Assembly (NCBI RefSeq): GCF_030406405.1
Contig: NZ_JAUEPL010000024.1
Span: forward strand, 1 to 64,000
Length of the DNA stretch: 64,000 nucleotides
Reading direction: 5' to 3'
DNA from: Streptomyces ficellus
GTDB lineage: Bacteria > Actinomycetota > Actinomycetes > Streptomycetales > Streptomycetaceae
The position numbers and the translations under genes were made by a program. Below are positions 47,162 through 55,664 of the stretch, piece after piece. Under the pieces are notes generated by a model. It had not been told where the DNA came from and made no database searches. It saw only the letters and a program-made list of their open reading frames with translations. Each line of letters opens with the position of its first letter. Position 1 is the first letter of the stretch.

Positions 47162-47922
47162 CTCGCGTACGCCACCCCTATCTGGACCACCCCTTCCCCA
47201 TACCCTTCGCCCACCGGGGCGGGGCGGCGGACGGGCTGGAGAACACCGTGGCCGCCTTCCGGCGGGCCGCCACCGCCGGCTACCGCTACTTCGAGACCGA
47301 TGTGCACACCACCGCCGACGGCAGGCTGGTCGCCTTCCACGACGCCACGCTTGACCGGGTGACCGACGCCCGCGGCCGGATCCGCGACCTGCCGTGGAGT
47401 GTGGTGAGCCGGGCGCGGGTGGCGGGCAAGGAGCCCGTGCCGCTCTTCGAGGAGCTGCTGGAGGAGTTCCCGGAGGCGCGCTGGAACGTGGACGTCAAGG
47501 CGGAGTCCGCCCTGGCGCCCCTCATGGAGCTGGTCCGCCGGGCGGCCGCCTGGAACCGGGTGTGCGTCGGCTCGTTCAACGAGGGCCGGGTGGCGAGGGC
47601 GCTGCGGCTGGCGGGACCTCGCCTGGCCACCTCGTACGGCGTGGGCGGGGTGCTGGGGCTGCGGCTGCGTTCGTACGGGATCCCGGCGGCGGTGCGCGCG
47701 GGCGCGGTGGCGGCGCAGGTGCCGGAGCGCCAGCACGGGATCCGCGTGGTCGACCGGCGGTTCGTGAGGGCCGCGCACGCGCGGGGTCTTCAGGTGCATG
47801 TGTGGACCGTGAACGACCCGGACCGGATGGCCGCTCTCCTCGACCTGGGCGTGGATGGCATCATGACGGATCATCTGGAGACGCTGCGCACGGTACTGAC
47901 CGACCGGGGAGTCTGGGTCTGA
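47158..47922 (+). CDS. Glycerophosphodiester phosphodiesterase (GDPD)
   Basis: 254 residues. GDPD TIM barrel: FAHRGGAADGLENTVAAFR (catalytic His and Glu), YFETDVHTTADGRLVAFHD (metal ligands E, D and second His), VWTVNDPDRMAALLDLGVDG near the C-terminus. Hydrolyses glycerophosphodiesters to alcohol and glycerol 3-phosphate. No signal peptide, so cytoplasmic. GTG 47158 overlaps the upstream stop. Followed by the truncated MFS gene. Confidence 0.93.
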   Translation: MTRVRHPYLDHPFPIPFAHRGGAADGLENTVAAFRRAATAGYRYFETDVHTTADGRLVAFHDATLDRVTDARGRIRDLPWSVVSRARVAGKEPVPLFEELLEEFPEARWNVDVKAESALAPLMELVRRAAAWNRVCVGSFNEGRVARALRLAGPRLATSYGVGGVLGLRLRSYGIPAAVRAGAVAAQVPERQHGIRVVDRRFVRAAHARGLQVHVWTVNDPDRMAALLDLGVDGIMTDHLETLRTVLTDRGVWV

Positions 47923-47965
47923 GCCCGCCGCCCGTCTCTCCACGGGGAAGAACGAGGGGGCGGGC

Positions 47966-48403
47966 GTGGGCGCCGAAACCGCCGACCGGGCCAGCGGCCC
48001 TCGTACCGCGAAACGCACGATCCTGGGTTCGCCGGCCGTCTGGACGCTGATCCTGGCGGCCGGATGCTTCCTGCCCGCCGGGGCGCCGGTGTGGTTCTAC
48101 GCGCCGGCCGCGGCGATCGGGCTGGTCCTGGGCGGCAGCCAGGCGCTGTCGCGCTCGCTGTTCTCGCATCTGGTGCCGCGCGGCAAGGAGGCGGAGCACT
48201 TCTCGGCCTACGAGATGAGCGACCGGGGGCTGAGCCGGCTGGGGCCATTGGTGTTCGGGCTCGCGTATCGGCTGACGGGCAGCTACCGGGATGCCATCAT
48301 CTCGTTGGCGATCTTCTTCGCGCTGGGATTCGCCCTGCTGGCGAGGGTCCCGGTGCGGCGCGCGGTGGCCGCCGCGGGCAACGCCGCACCCGGCCGGATT
48401 TAG
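47966..48403 (+). pseudogene. Truncated UMF1/ATG22-type MFS transporter (C-terminal part)
   Basis: 145 residues: a short N-terminal tail (MGAETADRASGPRTAKRTI), then about four hydrophobic segments with the family's C-terminal features GGSQALSRSLFSHLVPRGKE, AEHFSAYEMSDRGLSRLGPL and GSYRDAIISLAIFFALGF. UMF1-type transporters are normally about 430-460 residues. The missing two thirds includes TM1-8 and the conserved YDWANSA start. GTG 47966 keeps a purine-rich ribosome binding site, so an internal deletion that fused the native start to the C-terminus is plausible. In related Streptomyces a full-length MFS gene lies between GDPD and rbpA (recollection). Confidence 0.75.
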
Positions 48404-48489
48404 ACGCGGAAGTGAAAGGCCGCTAGTGTACGCCTTTGGCCTGCCAGGCGGACCGTTACTGCGTGCTCTGGAAGTAAAGACGCTGGGTG

Positions 48490-48507
48490 ACATCTGCTGC
48501 CAGATGT
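48490..48507. promoter_or_regulatory. Perfect dyad upstream of rbpA
   Basis: ACATCTG-CTGC-CAGATGT: 7-bp perfect inverted repeat with a 4-nt spacer, not followed by a T tract. It lies 80 nt before the SigR-type promoter and after a possible vegetative promoter (TTAGAC-N18-TAGTGT, about 48399-48428). It could be an operator or a hairpin in the longer mRNA leader. Confidence 0.5.
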
Positions 48508-48571
48508 GACAAACCGGGCACTGGTGGGTACAACAAGGGGCGGCACGACGGGCGACGCATGACCCGCAACG

Positions 48572-48597
48572 GGAATCTTTACCGCCGACCGGACGTT
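48572..48597 (+). promoter_or_regulatory. SigR-type promoter of rbpA
   Basis: GGAAT at 48572-48576, an 18-nt spacer, and GTT at 48595-48597 match the SigR consensus (GGGAAT-N18-GTT) used for disulfide stress genes. rbpA of S. coelicolor is a known SigR target. The promoter lies about 60 nt before the start codon. Confidence 0.85.
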
Positions 48598-48658
48598 GAC
48601 CGGATGACGACGACAGCGACACCTGTCCTGTGGGCGACAAGCCCGGGAGGCACGATTC

Positions 48659-49033
48659 ATGAGTGAGCGAGCTCTTCGCGGCACGCGCCTCGTGGTGACC
48701 AGCTACGAGACCGACCGCGGCATCGATCTGGCCCCGCGCCAGGCGGTGGAGTACGCATGCGAGAAGGGGCATCGATTCGAGATGCCGTTCTCGGTCGAGG
48801 CGGAGATTCCGCCGGAGTGGGAGTGCAAGGTCTGCGGAAGCCAGGCACTCCTCGTGGACGGGGACGGCCCCGAGGAAAAGAAGGGCAAGCCGGCGCGTAC
48901 GCACTGGGACATGCTCATGGAGCGGCGCACCCGCGAGGAGCTCGAGGAGGTGCTGGCCGAAAGGCTGGCGGTCCTGCGCTCCGGCGCCATGAACATTGCC
49001 GTGCATCCGCGCGACAGCCGGAAGTCCGCGTAA
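48659..49033 (+). CDS. rbpA: RNA polymerase-binding protein RbpA
   Basis: 124 residues, full length for the family. Binds RNA polymerase and group I sigma factors (HrdB), stabilises the open complex, and contributes to basal rifampicin tolerance. N-terminal tail RALRGTRLVVTSYETDRGID, a core with CEKGH and CKVCG cysteines (zinc in S. coelicolor RbpA), then the basic linker KKGKPARTHWDMLMERRT and sigma-interacting helices. ATG 48659 has GGGAGG upstream. A 21-bp terminator follows. Confidence 0.97.
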   Translation: MSERALRGTRLVVTSYETDRGIDLAPRQAVEYACEKGHRFEMPFSVEAEIPPEWECKVCGSQALLVDGDGPEEKKGKPARTHWDMLMERRTREELEEVLAERLAVLRSGAMNIAVHPRDSRKSA

Positions 49034-49069
49034 CCGCGTAATCGCTCAACGGCGAGCGTCGGAAGCAGG

Positions 49070-49114
49070 AGCCGCGGGGCGGCGGTACACATCGTGTACC
49101 GCCGCCCCGCGGCT
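49070..49114. terminator. Strong bidirectional terminator after rbpA
   Basis: 21-bp perfect stem: 49070-49090 pairs with 49094-49114 around an ATC loop. The arms begin AGCCGCGGGG and end CCCCGCGGCT. It lies between rbpA and the convergent FxsA-like gene. Confidence 0.95.
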
Positions 49115-49143
49115 TTGCGTTGTACCAGGGACGGGGACGGACC

Positions 49144-49725
49144 TCAGCGGGTCAGCGGCGGGCGGGGGCCTTCGTCGTACGGGCCGGGCTGCCGGGGGTT
49201 GTCGTCGCGGATGACCTCGCCCGGCACGACCTTCCCGCCGGGCCGGTGCGTACGGGCCTGCTGGAAGGCGTCGCCCAGGGGGCCGTAGCCGGGGACGGCG
49301 GCCCGCATACGCCGCTCCAGCGCCTTCTCCGCGTACCGCCCGGCCATCGTCCGTACGACCGGTACGAGCAGAAGCAGTCCCGCCACGTCCGAGACGAGCC
49401 CGGGCAGCATCAGCAGCAGCCCGCCGAGCATCAGGAAGCCGTTTCCGGTACTCCCCCGCTCCTGGCCCGGCGCGAGGCCCGACTGCTGCCGCTGGAGCGT
49501 CTCGGTGAGCGCGCGGAAGGCCCGGCGCCCGGCGCGCTTGATCACCGCCGCGCCGAGGAGGCCGGCGCCGATCAGCAGGGCCAGTACGGTCAGTCCGCCG
49601 GCCGCACCGGCCACGAGGGTCAGCAGCCAGATCTCCAGCACCAGCCAGACCGCGATGCCGAGGGGAACCAGTGTGCGGGCGCGGGAGCGCCTGGGGGCGG
49701 GAGGGGGCGGTGTGCCGGTCGTCAT
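49144..49725 (-). CDS. FxsA-family membrane protein
   Basis: 193 residues. N-terminal Pro/Arg tail, TM segments at about 20-42 and 43-62 (LVPLGIAVWLVLEIWLLTLV and TVLALLIGAGLLGAAVI), and a third hydrophobic region about 95-120 (GFLMLGGLLLMLPGLVSDVAG, the family hallmark LPGLVSD). The C-terminus is hydrophilic. FxsA overproduction relieves phage T7 exclusion in E. coli; the role in Streptomyces is unknown. ATG 49725. Leftward, downstream of ppm1 by 46 nt, so the two may be cotranscribed. Confidence 0.9.
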   Translation of the reverse strand: MTTGTPPPPAPRRSRARTLVPLGIAVWLVLEIWLLTLVAGAAGGLTVLALLIGAGLLGAAVIKRAGRRAFRALTETLQRQQSGLAPGQERGSTGNGFLMLGGLLLMLPGLVSDVAGLLLLVPVVRTMAGRYAEKALERRMRAAVPGYGPLGDAFQQARTHRPGGKVVPGEVIRDDNPRQPGPYDEGPRPPLTR

Positions 49726-49771
49726 GCTCCCAGTGTGCCTGGGAGCCCGCCAGGGCGGCGTAAAGGGGTGA

Positions 49772-50539
49772 TCAGGAGGGCTTGCGGCCGAGGATGCGGC
49801 CGGCCCGGGAGCCGACGCCCCACGCGGTGACCCGCCACAGCGCCTCGACCACGATGTCCCGGCTCATCTTGGAGTCGCCGAGCTCCCGCTCCACGAACGT
49901 GATGGGCACCTCCACGACGTGGTACCCGGCGGCCACCGCGCGGCGGGCCAGGTCCACCTGGAAGCAGTACCCCTGCGAGGCGACGTCGTCGAGCCCGAGG
50001 CCCTCCAGGGTCTCCCTGCGGAAGGCGCGGAAGCCGCCGGTGACGTCCCGGATCGGGACGTCGAGGAGCAGGCGTGAGTAGGTGCTGCCGCCGCGGGAGA
50101 GGAGCTCGCGGGACTTGGGCCAGTTCACCACCCGGCCGCCCGGCACCCAGCGGGAGCCGAGCACCAGGTCGGAGCCCTTGAGGGCGGTCAGCAGCCGGGG
50201 CAGCTCCTCGGGCTGGTGCGAGCCGTCGGCGTCCATCTCGACCAGGACGCCGTAGTCGTGCTCGATGCCCCAGCGGAAGCCCGCCAGATAGGCGGCTCCG
50301 AGCCCTTCCTTGCCCTTGCGGTGCAGGACGTGGACGTGGTCGTCCGCGGCGGCCAGTTCGTCGGCCATCTTGCCGGTGCCGTCGGGGCTGTTGTCGTCGG
50401 CGACGAGGACGTCGGCGTCCGGCACGGCGGCGCGCACCCGGGACACGATCGCCTTGATGTTCTCGGCCTCGTTGTAGGTCGGGATGATCACCAAGGCTCT
50501 GCCGAGCGGGCCGTAGCGCCTCTGGCCACCGTCGTTCAC
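49772..50539 (-). CDS. ppm1: Polyprenol monophosphomannose synthase
   Basis: 255 residues, GT2 family. Transfers mannose from GDP-mannose to polyprenyl phosphate on the inner face of the membrane; PPM feeds protein O-mannosylation and glycolipid synthesis. In S. coelicolor this gene is needed for infection by phage phiC31. Visible: VIIPTYNEAENI, VADDNSPDGTG, the metal-binding VEMDADGSHQPEEL (DAD) and SRDIVVEALWR near the end. No membrane or N-acyltransferase domain. GTG 50539 with AAGGGG upstream. Confidence 0.95.
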   Translation of the reverse strand: MNDGGQRRYGPLGRALVIIPTYNEAENIKAIVSRVRAAVPDADVLVADDNSPDGTGKMADELAAADDHVHVLHRKGKEGLGAAYLAGFRWGIEHDYGVLVEMDADGSHQPEELPRLLTALKGSDLVLGSRWVPGGRVVNWPKSRELLSRGGSTYSRLLLDVPIRDVTGGFRAFRRETLEGLGLDDVASQGYCFQVDLARRAVAAGYHVVEVPITFVERELGDSKMSRDIVVEALWRVTAWGVGSRAGRILGRKPS

Positions 50540-50892
50540 TGCTGCCCCTTACGTCCGTGCGCGGGTCACCACCATAGCGAGCCGCCGGCGGGGCGCGGCG
50601 CGGCGGCGGTGGGGAAGCGGGCGCGAGTGGGGGCCCGACGTCCTTCGGGCCGACCTGGGGCCCGCTGGCTGCGGGTCGTCCGAGAGCCGTTGTCTACTGA
50701 ACGTCCGGGCCCCACCCGGGTCGCACCCTCCTCCTGCGGTGGACCCGGCCGAACCTACCGGCCGCCGCCCGCTCGCTGTCAACACCCGCCCCACCTGCGA
50801 CGATTCGGCCGAATCAGCAGGTCAGCGGGGAAGATCCGCAGGTCGCGGACGGGCCTTCCGGGGTGACGGCCGGAGCCCGGAACGTCTTTACG
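50540..50892 (-). promoter_or_regulatory. Upstream region and long leader of ppm1
   Basis: 353 bp between two leftward genes. A good promoter is on the minus strand: TTGACA (50777-50782), 19-nt spacer, TAGGTT (50752-50757). This gives a leader of about 200 nt that contains a stable hairpin at 50632-50651 (GGCCCGA/TCGGGCC). A TATGGT at 50571-50576 could be a second -10, but without a visible -35. No gene is seen. Confidence 0.55.
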
Positions 50893-52503
50893 TCACTCGT
50901 TCGGTCGTACGAAGACGGTGCGTCCGGCAACCACGGTGCGCAGGCAGACGGGAAGGTCGGCGCCGGGGGTGAGATCGGGCAGGCCGGGCGTCCCGGAGCG
51001 CGGGTCGGTGGACCAGCGGGCGACGCGGTCGTCGGGCGCCTGGACGACCAGGTCGCCGGTGCGCCACACCGCGTAGTCGGCGGGGGCTCCCGGTACGAGG
51101 ACCCCGGCGTCGTCGCGCCCGGTGGCCCGCCACCCGCCCCGCGTGTGGGCGGTGAAGGCGGCGCGCACCGAGATCCGGTGCTCGGGGGTGCGGTGGAAGG
51201 CGGCGGCCCGGACGGTGCCCCAGGGGTCCAGCGGGGTCACCGGGCTGTCGGAGCCGAAGGCGAGCGGGACTCCGGCGCGCAGCATCGCGGCGTACGGGTT
51301 GAGGGTGCGGGCCCGCTCGGCGCCCAGGCGCTGCGCGTACATGCCGTCCTCGCCGCCCCACGCCGCGTCGAAGGCAGGCTGTACGGAGGCGGTGAGGCCG
51401 AGCTCGGCGAAGGCGGCGATGGCCGCGGGGGTGAGCATCTCGGCGTGCTCGACGCGGTGGCGGGCGGCGCGCACGCGCGCCAGGCCCACCGCCTCGGCGG
51501 CGGCCCGCATGCCCTGGACGACCGCGCTGACGGCGGCGTCCCCGATGGCGTGGAAGCCGGCCTGGACCCCGGCCTCCGTGCAAGCGGTGACGTGCGCGGC
51601 GACGGCGGCCGCGTCGAGGTGGGCGGTGCCGGTGTGGCCCGCGTCGGCGTACGGCTCGTGCAGGCAGGCGGTGTGGGAGCCGAGGGAGCCGTCCACGAAG
51701 AGGTCGCCGGCCGCGCCGATCGCGCCGAGGGCGGCCGCCCGCTTCACGTCCGTGTCGGCCCAGTAGCCGACGACGCGGGGGCCCGGCTCCTGCTGCGCGA
51801 GGGCCAGCAGGCCCGTGAAGTCGTCCTCGTCGGAGATCTCGGGGCCCGCGCACTCGTGCAGGGTGCCGATGCCGAGGGAGGCCGCGTGGTGCAGGGCGGC
51901 GCGCTGGGCCTCGGCGCGCTGGCCCGGGGTCACGGCGGCGTGCGCGGCGGCGCGTACCGCGTGGTGGGCGGCCGCGGTGAGCGGCTGGTCCGGGTGGTAG
52001 CCGGTCATGGCGGTGACGCCCGGAACCAGGTCGAGCAGCGCACTTGTGACGACCGCCGAGTGGACGTCGATGCGCGGCAGATAGAGCGGGCGCCCTCCGG
52101 TGGCCTCGTCCAGTTCGGTACGGGACGGAGGGCGCCGTTCGGGCCAGCGCGTGGCGTCCCACCCGTGGCCCAGGAGGACCCGGTCACCGGGGCGCGCGGC
52201 GCTGTGCGCCCGTACCCGCTCCAGGGCTTCGGCGAGGGTGCGGGTGTCCGACAGGTCCAGGCCGGTGAGGGCGAGTCCGGTGGCCGTGGTGTGCACATGG
52301 GCGTCGGTGAAGGCGGGGGTCACCAGGGCCCCTTGAAGGTCGATCACCTCGTCCACGCCGGAGGCGAAGGCGTCGGCGGCGCCTTCGGATCCCACCCAGG
52401 CGACATGGCCCCGTTCGACGACCATCGCGGTGGCGAAGGGGTCGGCGGGGCTGTGGACGTCTCCACCGCGCAGGAGCACGGTGCGGTGTTCGCTCTCGGT
52501 CAT
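50893..52503 (-). CDS. YtcJ-type metal-dependent amidohydrolase
   Basis: 536 residues from ATG 52503. Amidohydrolase_3 TIM-barrel: LVTPAFTDAHVHTTATGLAL (metal-binding HxH), FVDGSLGSHTACLHEPYAD, GFHAIGDAAVSAVVQGM, RHRVEHAEML, and AFGSDSPVTPLDPWGTVRAA (metal-binding Asp). Members hydrolyse amides, formamides or imides. The N- and C-terminal strands form the usual composite beta-sandwich. Cytoplasmic. The divergent Lrp-type gene starts beyond it, also leftward (stop 52526, 22 nt before this start), so the two may be an operon. Substrate unknown. Confidence 0.92.
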   Translation of the reverse strand: MTESEHRTVLLRGGDVHSPADPFATAMVVERGHVAWVGSEGAADAFASGVDEVIDLQGALVTPAFTDAHVHTTATGLALTGLDLSDTRTLAEALERVRAHSAARPGDRVLLGHGWDATRWPERRPPSRTELDEATGGRPLYLPRIDVHSAVVTSALLDLVPGVTAMTGYHPDQPLTAAAHHAVRAAAHAAVTPGQRAEAQRAALHHAASLGIGTLHECAGPEISDEDDFTGLLALAQQEPGPRVVGYWADTDVKRAAALGAIGAAGDLFVDGSLGSHTACLHEPYADAGHTGTAHLDAAAVAAHVTACTEAGVQAGFHAIGDAAVSAVVQGMRAAAEAVGLARVRAARHRVEHAEMLTPAAIAAFAELGLTASVQPAFDAAWGGEDGMYAQRLGAERARTLNPYAAMLRAGVPLAFGSDSPVTPLDPWGTVRAAAFHRTPEHRISVRAAFTAHTRGGWRATGRDDAGVLVPGAPADYAVWRTGDLVVQAPDDRVARWSTDPRSGTPGLPDLTPGADLPVCLRTVVAGRTVFVRPNE

Positions 52504-52525
52504 GGTGACCAGCCTAGAGAGGCGC

Positions 52526-52966
52526 CTACACGCGGGGCGGACGGGCCTCGTACGGGGTGGAGAGGACCACCGTGGTGCGGGTGGAGACGCCCGACTGCGA
52601 ACGGATGCGGCTGAGCAGGTGCTCCAGCTCCAGCGGGGTCGCCACACGGACCTTGAGGATGTAGTTCTCGTCGCCGGCGACGCTGTGGCAGGCCTCGATC
52701 TCGGGGATGTCGGCGAGCCGGTCCGCGATGTCGTCGGGGGCGCTGGGGTCGAACGGTTTCACCGAGATGAACGCGGTGAGCGGCAGCCCGACCGCCTCGG
52801 GGTCGACGACGGCGGCATAGCCGCGAATCACTCCGCGCTGCTCGAGACGGCGTACGCGCTGATGCACCGCCGACGTGGACAGGCCCGTGGCCTTGCCCAG
52901 GTCGGTGTAGCTCATGCGCCCGTCCTTGACGAGCAACTCGACGATCTGACGATCCAGCTCCTCCAT
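52526..52966 (-). CDS. Lrp/AsnC-family transcriptional regulator
   Basis: 146 residues. N-terminal HTH (about 5-50: IVELLVKDGRMSYTDLGKATGLSTSAVHQRVRRLE as two parts) and C-terminal RAM effector domain (about 65-140) with PEIEACHSVAGDENYILKV, the typical amino-acid-sensing beta segment. Acts as octamer or dimer responding to amino acids. ATG 52966. It precedes the amidohydrolase by 22 nt on the same strand. Divergent from the small Cys-rich gene at 53171. Confidence 0.93.
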   Translation of the reverse strand: MEELDRQIVELLVKDGRMSYTDLGKATGLSTSAVHQRVRRLEQRGVIRGYAAVVDPEAVGLPLTAFISVKPFDPSAPDDIADRLADIPEIEACHSVAGDENYILKVRVATPLELEHLLSRIRSQSGVSTRTTVVLSTPYEARPPRV

Positions 52967-53170
52967 GCGGTCAACCTATTGCCCCAGGTGCCTCGCGGCA
53001 CAGTCGGCGCAGCCCCGGAAGGGCATCTGCGAGCGGCATGTGACCAAGGCCACAGGTTTACGGGGGGTGTCCTCCGTGACCGGATGGTTATCCGGTCGAC
53101 CGGAAGGGAATTGCTTGCTGTGGTCGAGGCCGCAAGAGCCTGGTCGGCCCACCCGAGGGGGAGATTCTCC

Positions 53171-53569
53171 ATGCAGGATCCTGTTGATTCCGTCGCGTCC
53201 CACGAGGACGACGAACTCGACGCGTACGACACATTCGAGATGTTCCGGGTGATCTGCCCGGACTGTGTTCAGCCGATCGCACTGCTGGCGGACGAGGAGG
53301 TCCTGCCGGAGCACGCGCTGTGCCCCACGCCGTGGAATCCGTTCGTCCTGTCGGTCTGCACCGGCACCGGCCGGTCGGTCTCGGAGGCGAGTCCCGCCGA
53401 CGAGACGCTGGAGCTGCTGGAGCAGGAGACGGGCCTGCTGCTGACGCTGCCGCAGGGGCTCGACTGGCGGACGCAGCCCTTCTCCCACGTGGGTGGCCCC
53501 GGCTCGCGCCCGATCAAGGTGCCGCGCCCGGCGCACCGCCCCATGTCCCCGATGCGCCGCGCCGCCTGA
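53171..53569 (+). CDS. Small Cys-containing hypothetical protein
   Basis: 132 residues. Acidic N-terminus; FRVICPDCVQPIALLADEEV then ALCPTP and SVCTG give four cysteines (about 34-70) that could bind zinc. The C-terminal half is acidic then Pro/Arg-rich. ATG 53171 has a GGGGGAG ribosome binding site. Divergent from the Lrp gene; followed by a perfect hairpin at 53678. No known family; similar proteins appear common in Streptomyces. Confidence 0.8.
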   Translation: MQDPVDSVASHEDDELDAYDTFEMFRVICPDCVQPIALLADEEVLPEHALCPTPWNPFVLSVCTGTGRSVSEASPADETLELLEQETGLLLTLPQGLDWRTQPFSHVGGPGSRPIKVPRPAHRPMSPMRRAA

Positions 53570-53677
53570 CAGGCACGGCGCCGGCGGTAACCGGATCCCG
53601 CACCGCCGCCGCGAGCCCGGCGCAACCGGTGCGGGAGCCCGGCACACCAAAGACAGTTGACAAACCGTCAGGTCAGG

Positions 53678-53701
53678 CGTCCCTCCCCGCGGGGAGGGAC
53701 G
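53678..53701. terminator. Perfect palindrome, probable terminator
   Basis: 24-bp perfect palindrome: CGTCCCTCCCCG at 53678-53689 with its complement at 53690-53701. It is 108 nt after the stop of the Cys-rich gene. TTGACA at 53657-53662 lies just before it, so it could also be part of a promoter region for the following small gene. Confidence 0.65.
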
Positions 53702-53762
53702 GGAACTGGCGCCCGAATCCTCACGGGGGTGACCAGTCCCGACCGCCCCGCGTTGGCCGTGC

Positions 53763-54014
53763 ATGACCTCGCTGTACTCGACGTACCCGACGAGCGGCTA
53801 CGGCGTGAGCCGCATGGTCCCGGGCGCGGCAGAATCGGTTCCCCAGCCCGCCGACCCGCCCATCTACCGCGCCCTGATCCGCCACTGGTCCAGCAGCGGC
53901 AGGACCGTTCCGGGCCGCCATGACCAGGAGTGGACCAGGCTCACGGCGGCGCCGGCATGGCCGCTCCCGGGGAAGATCAGCGGGTCTCGGGGCCCAGGAG
54001 GTGACGGGCGATGA
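53763..54014 (+). CDS. Small hypothetical protein overlapping acyl-CoA dehydrogenase 3' end
   Basis: 83 residues. The core PPIYRALIRHWSSSGRTVPG followed by RHDQEWTRL resembles, from memory, short Streptomyces proteins found next to acyl-CoA dehydrogenase genes. ATG 53763. The last 38 nt overlap the convergent acyl-CoA dehydrogenase. No signal or membrane segment. Could be real, but short and overlapping. Confidence 0.5.
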   Translation: MTSLYSTYPTSGYGVSRMVPGAAESVPQPADPPIYRALIRHWSSSGRTVPGRHDQEWTRLTAAPAWPLPGKISGSRGPGGDGR

Positions 54015-55149
54015 CCATGCGCTGGATCTGGTTGGTCCCCTCGACGATCTGCAGCACCTTCGCCTCGCGCATATAGCGCTCGACCGGGAAGTCGGCGGTG
54101 TAGCCGTAGCCGCCGAGGACCTGGACCGCGTCGGTGGTGACCTTCATCGCCGCGTCCGTGCAGAACAGTTTGGCCATCGCCGCCTGCTGGGCGAAGGGCC
54201 GGCCCGCGTCACGCAGCCGTGCGGCCGCCAGGTACAGCGCGCGGCCCGCCTCGACCTGGGTGGCCATGTCGGCGAGCAGGAACCGCAGCCCCTGGAAGTC
54301 GGCGATGGGGCGCCCGAACTGCTGCCGCGCGGTGGCGTAGGTGACGGCCTCGTCCAGCGCCGCCTGGGCGACGCCGATGGCGCACGCGGCGATACCGAGG
54401 CGACCGGAGTCCAGCGCGGACAGCGCGATCGCGAAGCCCTGCCCCTCGTCCCCGATCCGGCGCGCGTCCGGGACGCGTACGCCGTCGAAGTGGAGCTGGG
54501 CGGTGGGCGAACCCTTCAGGCCCATCTTCTTCTCGGGCGCCGCGGCCGACAGCCCCTCCGCGTCCCCGGGGACCAGGAACGCGGTGATGCCCCGCGCCCC
54601 TTCGCCGCCCGTGCGGGCCAGGACCGTGTAGAAGTCGGCCACACCGCCGTGGGTGATCCACGCCTTGGTGCCGCTGATGATCCAGTCGTCGCCGTCCCTG
54701 ACCGCCTTCGTACGCAAGGAGGCGGCGTCGGAGCCCGAGGACGGCTCGGAGAGGCAGTAGGCGCCGAGGAGTCCGCCGCCCAGCATGGCCGGCAGGTGCT
54801 CGGCCCGCTGCTCCTTGGTGCCGTAGCGGGCCAAGGCGTGGCAGGCGAGGGAGTGGACGCTGACGCCGAGGCCCACGGTGAGGCGGGCGGCGGCGAGCTC
54901 TTCGAGTACCTGGAGGTAGACCTCGTACGGCTGGTCGCCGCCGCCGAAGGCGGAGTCGTACGCCAGGCCGAGCAGGCCGGATTCGGAGAGCAGCGAGAAG
55001 ATCTCCCGGGGGAAACGGCCGGCGTCCTCCTCCTCGGCGGCCCGGGGAGCGATCTCCCGCTGGACGATGTCGCGCACCAGGGCGATGAGGTCCCTGGATT
55101 CCTCGGTGGGCAGCTGACGTTCCACCGGCTGCGGGGCGCGGTCGGGCAT
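53977..55149 (-). CDS. Acyl-CoA dehydrogenase
   Basis: 390 residues, full length. FAD flavoprotein oxidising acyl-CoA to enoyl-CoA. Visible: AYCLSEPSSGSDAASLRTKA (FAD/substrate-binding), WITHGGVADFYTVLART, and the C-terminal VLGGYGYTADFPVERYMREA with LQIVEGTNQIQRMVIARHLL, which carries the catalytic Glu in the EGT motif. ATG 55149. Cytoplasmic; fatty-acid or branched-chain acyl-CoA specificity not decidable. Confidence 0.95.
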   Translation of the reverse strand: MPDRAPQPVERQLPTEESRDLIALVRDIVQREIAPRAAEEEDAGRFPREIFSLLSESGLLGLAYDSAFGGGDQPYEVYLQVLEELAAARLTVGLGVSVHSLACHALARYGTKEQRAEHLPAMLGGGLLGAYCLSEPSSGSDAASLRTKAVRDGDDWIISGTKAWITHGGVADFYTVLARTGGEGARGITAFLVPGDAEGLSAAAPEKKMGLKGSPTAQLHFDGVRVPDARRIGDEGQGFAIALSALDSGRLGIAACAIGVAQAALDEAVTYATARQQFGRPIADFQGLRFLLADMATQVEAGRALYLAAARLRDAGRPFAQQAAMAKLFCTDAAMKVTTDAVQVLGGYGYTADFPVERYMREAKVLQIVEGTNQIQRMVIARHLLGPETR

Positions 55150-55412
55150 GGCGGCGCTCTCCTCCCTGTCGGGCGCTGCGGCGGGCGCGCGCGAAGGGGT
55201 GGGCGGCGCCGCCGGGTCTCACTGCTTCGCCGATGCTCTCCTCCCGGGTCGCGGAAGGAGCTGACCAGCGGCTGTGGCGCGTTGAGTATGCCCGATCGGA
55301 GGGCTCCCGTCACGGGGTCGTGATCATTCCGGAACCCCGCGCGGCCGGTCGCGGGAGCGGCGACACGGCGAACGGCGAGCCGATCAGGTGAGGGGACGAA
55401 GGGGGGCGCTCG

Positions 55413-55556
55413 TCACAGCAGGCCGGCCTGCGTGACCAGCATGGCGAAGACGACGACGAGCACCCAGCCCAGGGCGTGCTCCAGCAGCTGGGGGCCGTCG
55501 TCATCGGGGCCTCCGGTACGGGCGCGGGGAGCGGCGGCAGCGGCGGTCGTGGTCAT
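55413..55556 (-). CDS. SCO1431-type small membrane protein
   Basis: 47 residues: Ala-rich start, RARTGGPDDDGPQLLEHALG and one C-terminal hydrophobic segment (WVLVVVFAMLVTQAGLL). This matches the Streptomyces family named after SCO1431, supporting synteny with that chromosome region. ATG 55556. Flanked by gaps of 263 bp (55150-55412) and 108 bp without recognised features. Function unknown. Confidence 0.8.
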   Translation of the reverse strand: MTTTAAAAAPRARTGGPDDDGPQLLEHALGWVLVVVFAMLVTQAGLL

Positions 55557-55664
55557 GGTTTCTCGCTCTGTCGGCTGGCTGAGGGGTGTTCCCCGGTGAC
55601 CAGACCACAGTGCCAGCACGGACGGCCACCGGGGTAGAGACGTTCATCACGCCTCCGGACGGCC

